The notes under the pieces are model-generated. The model was not told the origin of the DNA and made no database searches. It saw only the letters and a list, made by a program, of their open reading frames with translations. Shown here piece after piece: positions 17,728-25,781 of a stretch of DNA of 64,000 bases. The first letter of the stretch is position 1, and each line of letters starts with the position of its first letter. Location of the stretch: NCBI GenBank assembly GCA_963717215.1, contig CAVQVS010000013.1, forward strand, positions 62,001-126,000, in the 5' to 3' direction. This DNA comes from Roseiarcus sp963717215. Its GTDB lineage: Bacteria > Pseudomonadota > Alphaproteobacteria > Rhizobiales > Beijerinckiaceae. Made by a program: the position numbers and the translations under genes.

Positions 17728-18636
17728 TCAGGAGCCGATAAGCCGCAGCAGTTTCAAAATGACCGGCAGAAGAACGATCATCAAAATCACCGGAAAAATG
17801 CCCAGAGCCAGCGGAATCACCATTTTAACCGGCAATTCGTTCGCCTTTTTCTCCGCCAGCAACATTCTTTTGGCGCGCATGTCCTCGCTGAATTCCCTGA
17901 GCGTCGTGGCGACATCGCCGCCCAGTTCCACCGAATGCCGCAAAACGGCGACGAAGGACGCTGCCTCCTCCAGCCCCAGCCGGTCCGCGAATGCGCTCAG
18001 GGCGTCGACCGAGCTTCGTCCAGCGCGCATCTCGGCCCCCATCAACTCGATGTTGCGGCCAAGCGCCCAGCTTCGCTTCATGAGTCGATCGCGGATTCTC
18101 TCGAATGACGCCTCCACGGTAAGTCCCGCGGTGACGCACACCGTCAAGAGGTCGAGGAGATCCGGGAAGTTGAGGCGATATTCGGCAATTTGCCAGGACT
18201 GTCGGCGAGACAGATAGGCGTCCGGACCGAGGACCCCGACCCCGGCGGAGGCCGCCGCGGCCAGCACAAACTTCAGAGTTGAGAGATCGCTCAACAGGAG
18301 CGCGCCGCCCAGCAGCACCAGCGCCGGCGCAGCGATGACCGCGCCTATGCGCGCAAGGACGTAGAAGCGGACGGCACGAGGGCTGAAATAGCCTGCGCGC
18401 ACCAGTTTGAGCCTCAGCGCCTTGCTGACTTTTTGGCCAGGGCCAAATCGATCCTCTGCCGCAAGAGCGCCCACTTCCTCAGGGGATGTCAGCGCCAGCG
18501 CATCCGACATCGTTGCGCCGGCGGGCAGCCGTCGCTGCAAACGATTGCGGCTCGTGATCAGATGGCCGACGGAGAAAGTGATCCCGGCGGCGGAAACGAA
18601 TGCCGCCGAAACGAACAGAAGCAGCCAAATATCCAT
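17728..18636 (-). CDS. tadC: Tad pilus inner-membrane platform protein TadC
   Basis: Type II secretion F-domain protein of 302 residues. An N-terminal membrane segment (LLLFVSAAFVSAAGITFSVG) is followed by a second helix pair at about residues 90-125. The cytoplasmic F domain contains NFPDLLDLLTVCVTAGLTVE and LREFSEDMRAKRMLLAEKKA, and two C-terminal helices (about 270-298) end the protein. With TadB it forms the heteromeric platform on which the TadA ATPase acts. The start lies 9 bases after the tadB stop. Confidence 0.92.
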   Translation of the reverse strand: MDIWLLLFVSAAFVSAAGITFSVGHLITSRNRLQRRLPAGATMSDALALTSPEEVGALAAEDRFGPGQKVSKALRLKLVRAGYFSPRAVRFYVLARIGAVIAAPALVLLGGALLLSDLSTLKFVLAAAASAGVGVLGPDAYLSRRQSWQIAEYRLNFPDLLDLLTVCVTAGLTVEASFERIRDRLMKRSWALGRNIELMGAEMRAGRSSVDALSAFADRLGLEEAASFVAVLRHSVELGGDVATTLREFSEDMRAKRMLLAEKKANELPVKMVIPLALGIFPVILMIVLLPVILKLLRLIGS

Positions 18637-18645
18637 GGCGCCGGC

Positions 18646-19597
18646 CTAAATCCTGAAGTTGACCATGCGGTAGATGACAAGGTTCGCGACCACCAACGAC
18701 ACCCCTGCATAGGCCAGCGCCGGAACGAGGACCGCACTCCCGGTCAGCTCGGCAAAGTAATCCTTCGAGAGCAGGCGAACGGCGCCATAAAGGATGAAGG
18801 GCATGGCCGAGAGAAACCATGCCGACAAGCGCCCCTCGGCGCTCAGAGCCTTGACCTTGAGCTGCAGCGTGCTGCGCTGGCGCATGAGGGTCGCGAGGCG
18901 GGCGAGCACTTCGGCCAGATTGCCGCCGGTCTGGCTCTGGACGCTGACGGCGGTGACAAAGAACAAGAGATCATCCTGGCCGACGCGCGCATGCAGGTTG
19001 ACGACAGCCGTCGTGACATCCTGACCGAACGCAATCTCCTCGGCGGTCATGGCGAGCTCGGCCGCGATCGGATCGCGCATTTCTCGCGACGCCAGTCCGA
19101 TTGCGCTCACGAGCGGGTGGCCGATGCGCAAGCTGCGCACGATGATGTTGAGCGCGTCCGGCAATTGGGCGGTGAAGGCGTCGATCCGCCGACGGCGAAC
19201 GGTCGCCAGATAGGCGACGACACTCAGTGAGCCGACGATAAGGCCGGCGCTGATGGCCATCCACAGATGGGACAGAAACAGGGACAGAACCAAAGCGACC
19301 AGCGCGCTCAGCGACAGTGCCGATAGTCCAAGCATAAGCACGGAGATCCTGAGGCCCGTCTGGACGAGGAACTCGTCCAGAGCCGCCAACCGCGGATGAT
19401 CGAAATTGGCGAGCCCGCGTTCCTCACGAAGAACCTCGATCGACGTTCGCTGACCTCGGTCGCCGGCGCTTGCGATGAGGCGTCGACTGATCGTGTTGCG
19501 GTCGCGTTGTGCTCGAACTCACGATGCGGTAGAGTGCATGGACCGCGAGGACCACGCCTGCGAACACAATCGCGCAGACAATCCAAAGCTCGCTCAT
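18646..19597 (-). CDS. tadB: Tad pilus inner-membrane platform protein TadB (apparent frameshift)
   Basis: Type II secretion F-domain protein, about 316 residues when joined. The start ATG at 19597 (MSELWIVCAIVFAGVVLAVH) gives the N-terminal membrane helix. After one extra base near 19530-19545 the frame continues as RDRNTISRRLIASAGDRG and on through EVLREERGLANFDHP into the F domain with LPDALNIIVRSLRIGHPL and the C-terminal helices. The shortened frame starting at 19389 would lack the first helix. The shift is probably a consensus error, since every other tad gene is intact. Confidence 0.85.
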
Positions 19598-19602
19598 GGC
19601 GC

Positions 19603-20985
19603 TCACAGCGTTCGGGCTGGGTCGAAGCAGTTCGACGACACATCGATGCCGTAGGCCTTTACGTCGGCGAGAAAGCGGGGGCGAATGCCCGTCGCCTTGA
19701 AGCTCCCATGCAGCGTTCCTTTGCCGTCGGTAAAGTCCTTCACGAACTTGAAGATCTCGTGCATCTGGATGACATCGCCTTCCATGCCGGTGATCTCGCT
19801 CACGCTGGTGACGCGGCGGGCGCCGTCGGGCAGCCTCTGCACCTGAACGACGAGCGTGATGGCGGACGCAATCTGGCTGCGGATGGCGCCAAGCGTCATC
19901 GGCGTGCCGGCCATGCCGACCATCTGCTCGAGGCGCTTGAGCGCGTCGCGCGGCGAGTTGGCGTGAACCGTGGTCATCGAGCCTTCGTGGCCGGTGTTCA
20001 TCGCCTGCAGCATGTCGAACGCTTCTTCGCCGCGGCACTCGCCGATGATGATGCGATCGGGGCGCATTCTGAGCGCGTTGCGAACGAGGTCGCGTTGTCT
20101 GACTTCCCCCTTGCCCTCGATGTTGGCAGGCCGGGTCTCAAGCCGGCCGACGTGCGGCTGCTGCAATTGCAGTTCGGCTGCGTCCTCGATGGTGATCAAG
20201 CGTTCGCGAGGCGGAATGAAATTCGACAAAGCGTTGAGCATGGTCGTCTTGCCTGACCCGGTGCCCCCTGAGATGAGTGTCGAAACCTTGCCCGCGACCG
20301 CCGCTGCAAGAACCTCCGCGATCGCCGGCCGCAAGCTTCCGACTTCGATGAGCCGGTCCATGTCGAAAACGCGCTCGGCGAATTTTCGAATCGAAACCAG
20401 CGGCCCGTCGATCGCGATCGGCCGGACCGCAACGTTGACGCGCGAGCCATCGCGCAACCGTGCATCGACCATTGGCGAGGATTCGTCGACCCGCCGTCCA
20501 ATCGCGGAGACGATCCGGTTGATGATGCGCAGGAGGTGCGCCTCATCCTTGAAATGGACCTTGGCCTCCTGCAATTGCCCGAAGCGCTCGATGTAGCAGC
20601 GCTTGTGCGTGTTGATGAGAATGTCGGTGACCGTCGGGTCCTTCAACAGGGGTTCGAGCGGGCCATAGCCCGTCATCTCGGCGATGATCTCATTCGAGAA
20701 CGTGTCGAGCTCTTTCTGGTTGAGCGACAGACTTTCGCGGCGAACGTGGTCGCCGACATAGGTTCGCACTTGCTTCGCAAGTTCGTCAGGCAGCTTCTCC
20801 AGCGCCGTCAGATTGAATTCGTCGATGATGCGCTCGTGCAGCTTGAGCTTTTCGTCCAATAGTCCGGGCCGGCGCGCGATCAGCTCGGCATAGAGATCGT
20901 CCGGGCGCGCCGACGGGGTTTCGTCGCTCGTCTCCTTGACCGGGGGCTCAGTCTTGACGGCGCTCTTGCTATTGAGAAATCCCAT
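19603..20985 (-). CDS. cpaF: Tad pilus assembly ATPase TadA/CpaF
   Basis: Cytoplasmic hexameric secretion ATPase of 460 residues that powers Flp pilus assembly. It has Walker A GGTGSGKTTML (about residue 240), the Asp box ITIEDAAELQL, Walker B RMRPDRIIIGECRGEE and the His-box region STVHANSPRDALKRLEQ. The N-terminal domain contains YGPLEPLLKDPTVTDILINT. ATG 20985 is chosen because homology begins there and the upstream gene stops at 20991. The order cpaE-cpaF-tadB-tadC is the classical one. Confidence 0.96.
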   Translation of the reverse strand: MGFLNSKSAVKTEPPVKETSDETPSARPDDLYAELIARRPGLLDEKLKLHERIIDEFNLTALEKLPDELAKQVRTYVGDHVRRESLSLNQKELDTFSNEIIAEMTGYGPLEPLLKDPTVTDILINTHKRCYIERFGQLQEAKVHFKDEAHLLRIINRIVSAIGRRVDESSPMVDARLRDGSRVNVAVRPIAIDGPLVSIRKFAERVFDMDRLIEVGSLRPAIAEVLAAAVAGKVSTLISGGTGSGKTTMLNALSNFIPPRERLITIEDAAELQLQQPHVGRLETRPANIEGKGEVRQRDLVRNALRMRPDRIIIGECRGEEAFDMLQAMNTGHEGSMTTVHANSPRDALKRLEQMVGMAGTPMTLGAIRSQIASAITLVVQVQRLPDGARRVTSVSEITGMEGDVIQMHEIFKFVKDFTDGKGTLHGSFKATGIRPRFLADVKAYGIDVSSNCFDPARTL

Positions 20986-20990
20986 GAGGT

Positions 20991-22148
20991 TTATCCGATC
21001 GACCGGCGCGGAGCCGAGTTCAGCTTCGCGCAAAACGTCGCGATCGCGGCGATGTCCTTGACCGACTTGTCCGACGGATAGGCGAGCATAATCGGCGATC
21101 CGACGTTCACGCACTCGACCGCAACCGGGGCGTTCCTGACACAGAAGCGCTTTTCCTCACCGAGAATCCGCGCCACATGATCGGCGCGCGCCACCTTGCC
21201 GAGGAAGCTGACATCGCATCGGTTGACCACCGCTCGCACGTCGGCGGTGATGGTGGCTTCGTCGCGCAAGGCGCGAAGCGTCTCCTCGATTTGTCTCAAG
21301 CCGGGAATGGTGTTGAGCCCGGTGACCAGGATTCCCTTCGACGCTGCGAGCAGCGGAAGCGTCCAGGAGTGGACCGAGAGCGGCAGGTCGATGACGATCG
21401 TGGAATAGCGTTGCGCCATGCGATCGAACAAGGCCGACAAAGCCTCGACGCCGAGATCGCGGGCGTGGAACCGGCTGCGGCTTGCCGCCAGCACATCCAA
21501 GCCGCTCGGGTGATGGCTGATGAAGGCGCTCAGCAAATGGTCGTCGAGGCGGTCGGGAGCGGCGACAATCTCCTCGAACTGAAATTTTGGCGCGATGTCG
21601 AGATAGTCGCACACGTGGCTCGACTGGAAATCCAGATCGACGAGTACGACCCTGGCGCCTTTCGTCGACTTGTCCCTCACTAGATGGATGGCGGTTTCGA
21701 TCGCAAGCGTGGAATTGCCGACGCCTCCCGCGCTCGGCGTGAACGAAACCACGGTCGGCGATGCGCCCGCGGAATCGTCTCTGGCTGGGGCGCTGACGCG
21801 CCCGACAATGTCGAGGATCTCGTGCGGCAGACCTGTCTCTGCGACCCAATCGGCGTTGCCGGATTGAATGAGCTTTTTGTAGTCGCGGGCGGAAATGTCT
21901 CCGCCGACGACGATGAAGAACAGGTTTCGCGGATAGCGCCTCACGACGTCGATCAGGTCGTCGACGTGGGCGCCTTCAGCCGCCGCGGCCAGAATGACGA
22001 AAGATCGTTCCGCGTCGTTCATCGACTTCGGATCGATGTCTTCGACGCTCGGAATCCGCTTGAGGTCCGGGATTGCCGATTTGAGCTTGCCCTCGATCTC
22101 CTCGATCCGGGTCTCGCGTCCGCCCTCCCCAGTCAGATAAATCGCCAT
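20991..22148 (-). CDS. cpaE: Pilus assembly protein CpaE/TadZ
   Basis: Polar localisation factor for the Tad apparatus, about 385 residues: an N-terminal receiver-like half (to about residue 125) and a C-terminal ParA/MinD-like ATPase half. The deviant Walker A is SAGGVGNSTLA, where the usual catalytic Lys is replaced by Asn; variation here is known for the TadZ group. The MinD-like VVLVDLDFQSS and IVIDLPLSVHS are present. ATG 22148 (MAIYLTGEGG) is preferred over 22163. Confidence 0.88.
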   Translation of the reverse strand: MAIYLTGEGGRETRIEEIEGKLKSAIPDLKRIPSVEDIDPKSMNDAERSFVILAAAAEGAHVDDLIDVVRRYPRNLFFIVVGGDISARDYKKLIQSGNADWVAETGLPHEILDIVGRVSAPARDDSAGASPTVVSFTPSAGGVGNSTLAIETAIHLVRDKSTKGARVVLVDLDFQSSHVCDYLDIAPKFQFEEIVAAPDRLDDHLLSAFISHHPSGLDVLAASRSRFHARDLGVEALSALFDRMAQRYSTIVIDLPLSVHSWTLPLLAASKGILVTGLNTIPGLRQIEETLRALRDEATITADVRAVVNRCDVSFLGKVARADHVARILGEEKRFCVRNAPVAVECVNVGSPIMLAYPSDKSVKDIAAIATFCAKLNSAPRRSIG

Positions 22149-22159
22149 CGGCCCGTCTC

Positions 22160-24133
22160 TCAACGGTACAGCTGGACGAGATGGAAGATTTTGACGTTGT
22201 CAGCGGAAACGGGCGTCCCGGTGATTTCGCCATAGAGATTGCCGTCCTTGAGCGCGGTGTAGGGCTGGGTCATGAAGAACTTGGCGAAAGCGGCCACGGG
22301 CGTCTTGGACGACGCGCCGGAATTCGCGACATTGCCGAGCGCGGTCTGGGCAAGACAGTTGATGATCGGCACGATCAGATTGCGCCGATCGACGCCGCCC
22401 GTCGTCGTGTCGACGCCGCTGACGCCGCGCGCGTTGGCGCAGAATGGCGCGCCGCTCTCTGTCTGGAAATGGCCCGCCGGGATTTTGGAGCCCTGAGGAT
22501 CGGGCTGGCCGTTGCTCGCCCAGCCGTTTTTTCCCGACCAGTCGCCGATCCCACCCGCCTTCGAGCCTGAACTGATTTCATACCGGTAGACCTGATAGCG
22601 GCTGACGCTGGTCTGCGCCGGCGCGCCGCACACGCCGCCAAGCGCTGCGCCAACGGCCGCCGCCGATGGACCGCGCGGATGATTGATGGCCCAATAGTTT
22701 GCGCAATCCCACTGGCCGTTGCCCTCGGCGCCTCCAAGGTTGGGGAACGAGACGTCCTCAGGCAATCCGCTGGTCGTCCATTCGATCGTGAGGCCGTCTG
22801 AAGCCTGCGTCTCGCTCGCGGGAGCTCCGACCGTGACCGTCGAGCCGTTGACGCCCGAGACCGCTACCGGATTGTCGGCGCTGCTCGCGAAGACGCCGCT
22901 CGAATCAACTACCGGCTCACCGTCTGATATTCCCATCGGGTTGGCGACGTTGGTTAGCGCGGGCGAATTCTGAGTCGCAACGCCGACGGTCCGATCCGAA
23001 GGGTAGGTGTAGTAGAGGGCCGCCCCGCTGGCCGGGGACGCGCTGCACCAGTCGACGGCGTTCGCCTTGTGTCCCGGAAGGTAGCCCTTGCGCACGTTGA
23101 CCGCCGGCGGGGCGGCGCTCGGCGAGGCGAGCGGCGGGTCCTGGTTGTAGATATCAAATCGCGTGTCGAGATAAGGCTCGACAGCGTTTGTATTGCCGAT
23201 GGCGAGGCTCACGCCTGCATCGCTGTAGCAGGCGCCGCTCGCGCCCGCGACATTCTTCGCCCTGCACGTCGCATCATTGCAGCCATCGGCCGTGTTGAGC
23301 CAGCCGAAGTGGCCGGGGCCGACGCCGTTTCGATTGAGCTTGAGTTCGCGCCTCAAGGTCGCGGGATCGTCGAAAGCAGAATAGAGGGCTGCGCTCGCCT
23401 GCGCGTCGGTCATCGATCCCGCGCTCTCTTCGTAGGGGTTGCAGACGAAGATTGGCGCGACGGAACATACGCTCGTTCCGGCGAAACCCGCGACCGCATC
23501 CGCGCCGACGGCGAAAGCGTTGGTCGAAATGCTCTTCAGGAACGACGCCGGAAGGATGGTGGACCATGTCTGCGGGATGATCTTCACCGCGACATATTTG
23601 GCGTCCGCATCCCCGCTCGCCGTGGAGCCGCCGATGCCGTCGCTCGCAGGAGACAGACTGGAATAGAAAACGAACGTGTAGTCCAAATTCGGCGACGAAC
23701 CGGCGCCGACGAGCGTGTTGGGCGATTTCGCCGCTGCATGCGCGTTCGCCATCGCCGAAATTGCGCGCGCTTCCGCACCTGTCTGTTTGTTGAGTTCGCG
23801 CGCGCCGGCAAGCGCGAGACTGTCGGCGGCCGCCTGCATCTGCGTCTGCAAGCTCATGCGGCGCGAGCCGTCGAGGGCGAGGAGCGCGAAGCCGACCAGC
23901 ACCGGCAGCATCACCGCCACATAGGGGACCATCAATCCATCTGTGTCCCGCCACAACGCGAGTGCGCGTCCCGCGAGAGTTCCGTCATTGCGAGGAGTGA
24001 AACGACGAAGCAATCCAGAGAACGAAGGGCGCCCCACGATCTCTGGATTGCTTCGCCATAGCCCGTCCCGAAGGACGGGCGTCTTTCGACGCCCTATGGC
24101 TCGCAATGACGGTCCCATGAATGCAACAGGCAC
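22160..24133 (-). CDS. TadG-like pilus assembly protein with repeat-derived N-terminus
   Basis: Large protein of up to 657 residues. A single N-terminal membrane segment (VPYVAVMLPVLVGFALLALD, about residues 69-88) follows a WRDTDG stretch, the TadE/TadG-like start. After it come QMQAAADSLALAGARELN and a long extracytoplasmic part rich in Ala, Ser, Gly and cysteines. No clear von Willebrand A metal motif is seen. The frame opens with GTG 24133, overlapping the tadE stop. Residues 8-51 are the translation of an inverted-repeat element (23982-24112), so the original start may be nearer 23950 (TTG) or 23932 (ATG). Confidence 0.75.
   Translation of the reverse strand: MPVAFMGPSLRAIGRRKTPVLRDGLWRSNPEIVGRPSFSGLLRRFTPRNDGTLAGRALALWRDTDGLMVPYVAVMLPVLVGFALLALDGSRRMSLQTQMQAAADSLALAGARELNKQTGAEARAISAMANAHAAAKSPNTLVGAGSSPNLDYTFVFYSSLSPASDGIGGSTASGDADAKYVAVKIIPQTWSTILPASFLKSISTNAFAVGADAVAGFAGTSVCSVAPIFVCNPYEESAGSMTDAQASAALYSAFDDPATLRRELKLNRNGVGPGHFGWLNTADGCNDATCRAKNVAGASGACYSDAGVSLAIGNTNAVEPYLDTRFDIYNQDPPLASPSAAPPAVNVRKGYLPGHKANAVDWCSASPASGAALYYTYPSDRTVGVATQNSPALTNVANPMGISDGEPVVDSSGVFASSADNPVAVSGVNGSTVTVGAPASETQASDGLTIEWTTSGLPEDVSFPNLGGAEGNGQWDCANYWAINHPRGPSAAAVGAALGGVCGAPAQTSVSRYQVYRYEISSGSKAGGIGDWSGKNGWASNGQPDPQGSKIPAGHFQTESGAPFCANARGVSGVDTTTGGVDRRNLIVPIINCLAQTALGNVANSGASSKTPVAAFAKFFMTQPYTALKDGNLYGEITGTPVSADNVKIFHLVQLYR
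23982..24112. repeat. 131-bp cloverleaf-shaped palindromic repeat
   Basis: The ends CCGTCATTGCGAG (23982-23994) and CTCGCAATGACGG (24100-24112) are perfect inverted repeats. Inside are a second 14-bp perfect stem, GAAGCAATCCAGAG (24007-24020) with CTCTGGATTGCTTC (24041-24054), and a CCATAG/CTATGG stem (24056-24061 / 24094-24099) enclosing two small hairpins (loops CGAA and TTTC). Elements with a 'CGTCATTGCGAG...GAAGCAATCC' core are dispersed in many alphaproteobacterial genomes. This one lies within the open frame of the tadG-like gene. Confidence 0.85.
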
Positions 24134-24798
24134 TAGTCGGCGGCAGAAGCCGACAGGGCTTCTCCCGTTATCGTGGTCGTCACCTGCGGCATGGCGATCG
24201 CGGCAAACGGCAGGAAGAAAAATCTGAACGGCAGCTGGGTCTTAGACGAAACGGCGTTGAGTGAAACCGTGATCGTCGGAACGGGCCCGAGGCTTCGTCC
24301 GGCGTAGCCCAGGCCGGTTTGCTTATAGACCACCGTCACGTACTGAGGCGCGATCGCTGCGTGGAGGTTGCACATACCCGCGAAATACTGAGAGGCTGGC
24401 GGCGTGCAACCGCTATTTCCGGCTCGCCCGTAAACGATGAGCCCCATCGCCTCGGCCGAATAGGCGCCCATTCCCTCGCATGCGCCGCTCTTGCATGAGC
24501 AGACCGATGCGCCACCGTCGCACGCGACGGTGAAGTCGGGCATCGGGCTTCCCGACGCCACGCCTGAACTCAGCGCGTTGTTCGCAATCGAACTCAGACC
24601 GGAGGCGATGGGATCGGACACCGCCGCGATGCGTGCGCCGATCTGAACCGCCTTGGCGGCTGCGTTCCACTGGTAGAGCGCATTCATGAAGTCGACCCCG
24701 CCGAACAGGAACAGGATCAGAATCGGCAGGATGATCGCGACTTCGACCAGCGGGCCGCCATCTTCATCTTGAGCCAGTTGGGCGAGGAAGGAGGACAT
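24133..24798 (-). CDS. tadE: TadE-family pseudopilin-like protein
   Basis: Membrane-anchored protein of 221 residues with the TadE start: AQDEDGGPLVEVAIILPIL (about residues 9-27), in which the Gly-Pro-Leu-Val-Glu order resembles a prepilin peptidase site. One hydrophobic helix and FMNALYQWNAAAKAVQIGAR follow. The exported part contains several cysteines (CSCKSGACEG). ATG 24798 is chosen on homology; the frame further upstream lies in the previous gene. It starts 5 bases after the preceding tadE-like stop. Confidence 0.85.
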   Translation of the reverse strand: MSSFLAQLAQDEDGGPLVEVAIILPILILFLFGGVDFMNALYQWNAAAKAVQIGARIAAVSDPIASGLSSIANNALSSGVASGSPMPDFTVACDGGASVCSCKSGACEGMGAYSAEAMGLIVYGRAGNSGCTPPASQYFAGMCNLHAAIAPQYVTVVYKQTGLGYAGRSLGPVPTITVSLNAVSSKTQLPFRFFFLPFAAIAMPQVTTTITGEALSASAAD

Positions 24799-24803
24799 GA
24801 TCG

Positions 24804-25337
24804 TCAACCGGGCCCTAAGAACCGCTCTTGATGGGAGAAGGAGAGCATCGGCGCCTTCAGTCCCAAAGTCTGAAACAGCCCGAGCGACGGATCGGCGAAG
24901 CGGGTCGCGACGTCGATGATCGTCATGCTCGTCGAGCCGTCGGCGTAGTTTCCGTTTTCGAGCGCAGCGCTCGATGTGCAGCTGATGGTGACGTCGGCTG
25001 CGCTCCAGCCGCTGACGCGCGCCGAGCCGCCCGTGGAAGGCTGAGCGGTGGCCGCGATGTTCGCGGCATCGTCTGTGTACAGCGCGCCGTATTGATCCTT
25101 TTGCGCGCAGGGATCGCGGTTGCCGTCGGTGAGTTCGATCCGGGTCATGTAGCGCGCTGCGTCTCGCAAGCCCGATACGACGAGCTGCTGATTGTAAAAA
25201 AACCACGAGAATTCGAACACGCCGAGAAAGAGGCTGAGCAGGAGAGGCATGACAATGGTCGCCTCGACCAAAGCGGACCCTTCCTCGTCACGCCAGAAGG
25301 ATAATGTTTTTCCCGTCGCACGCTCCGGCATCGGCAA
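24804..25337 (-). CDS. TadE/TadF-family pseudopilin-like protein
   Basis: Protein of 177 residues with the TadE-type N-terminus WRDEEGSALVEATIVMPLLL, a hydrophobic helix, and NQQLVVSGLRDAARYMTR after it. The Gly-Ser-Ala-Leu-Val-Glu junction fits cleavage by the prepilin peptidase. TadE and TadF are minor pseudopilins needed for Flp fibre formation. This copy and the next give the pair expected for a tad locus. Confidence 0.85.
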   Translation of the reverse strand: MPMPERATGKTLSFWRDEEGSALVEATIVMPLLLSLFLGVFEFSWFFYNQQLVVSGLRDAARYMTRIELTDGNRDPCAQKDQYGALYTDDAANIAATAQPSTGGSARVSGWSAADVTISCTSSAALENGNYADGSTSMTIIDVATRFADPSLGLFQTLGLKAPMLSFSHQERFLGPG

Positions 25338-25349
25338 AGAGCCCCTTTT

Positions 25350-25781
25350 CTAATAGCCTGAGGATTGGCCGGGAGGCGAAGCGGTCATTCCGGTGGAGGG
25401 ACCGCTCGTGGCCCCGGCAGCGCTGTTCCCGCCTGGACTCGCCGCGCCTGGCGTTGCGCCATCGCTCGCGCCGGTTCCCGCGGAGCCGGTTTCGTAGCGG
25501 TTGATGGCTTTGACGATCCGGGCGCCATTCGCTGGAATATTGGTGTCGTTCGAATGGCGCGGCCAAGGGGTCGCCGTCTGCATGGCGATATTCGCCGCCT
25601 GAGAATCGCCGCCGCTCGTTGCAACCAGAGGGGTCCGCTGAAGATAGTCAGCGGTCGGGTCGTCGAAGCCAATTGTGGAAGAACAGCCGGCAATCGCAAG
25701 CGAGACGGTCAGCCACAGTATCGCCATCACGGTTCTCGACCCGTCGGGCTCACCTTTCGACCGCTCCGCCATCGAACTCAT
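25350..25781 (-). CDS. Small lipoprotein in the tad operon
   Basis: Lipoprotein of 143 residues with signal and lipobox VSLAIAGC. The mature part contains GFDDPTADYLQRTPLVATS and PNDTN-like sequence, ending in a Gly/Ala/Ser/Pro-rich tail. The start at 25781 overlaps the cpaC stop by 4 bases (ATGA). It occupies the position where cpaD often lies, but it is shorter and I see no CpaD signature. It may be a secretin pilotin or an outer-membrane partner of CpaC; that is inference from position. Confidence 0.7.
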   Translation of the reverse strand: MSSMAERSKGEPDGSRTVMAILWLTVSLAIAGCSSTIGFDDPTADYLQRTPLVATSGGDSQAANIAMQTATPWPRHSNDTNIPANGARIVKAINRYETGSAGTGASDGATPGAASPGGNSAAGATSGPSTGMTASPPGQSSGY

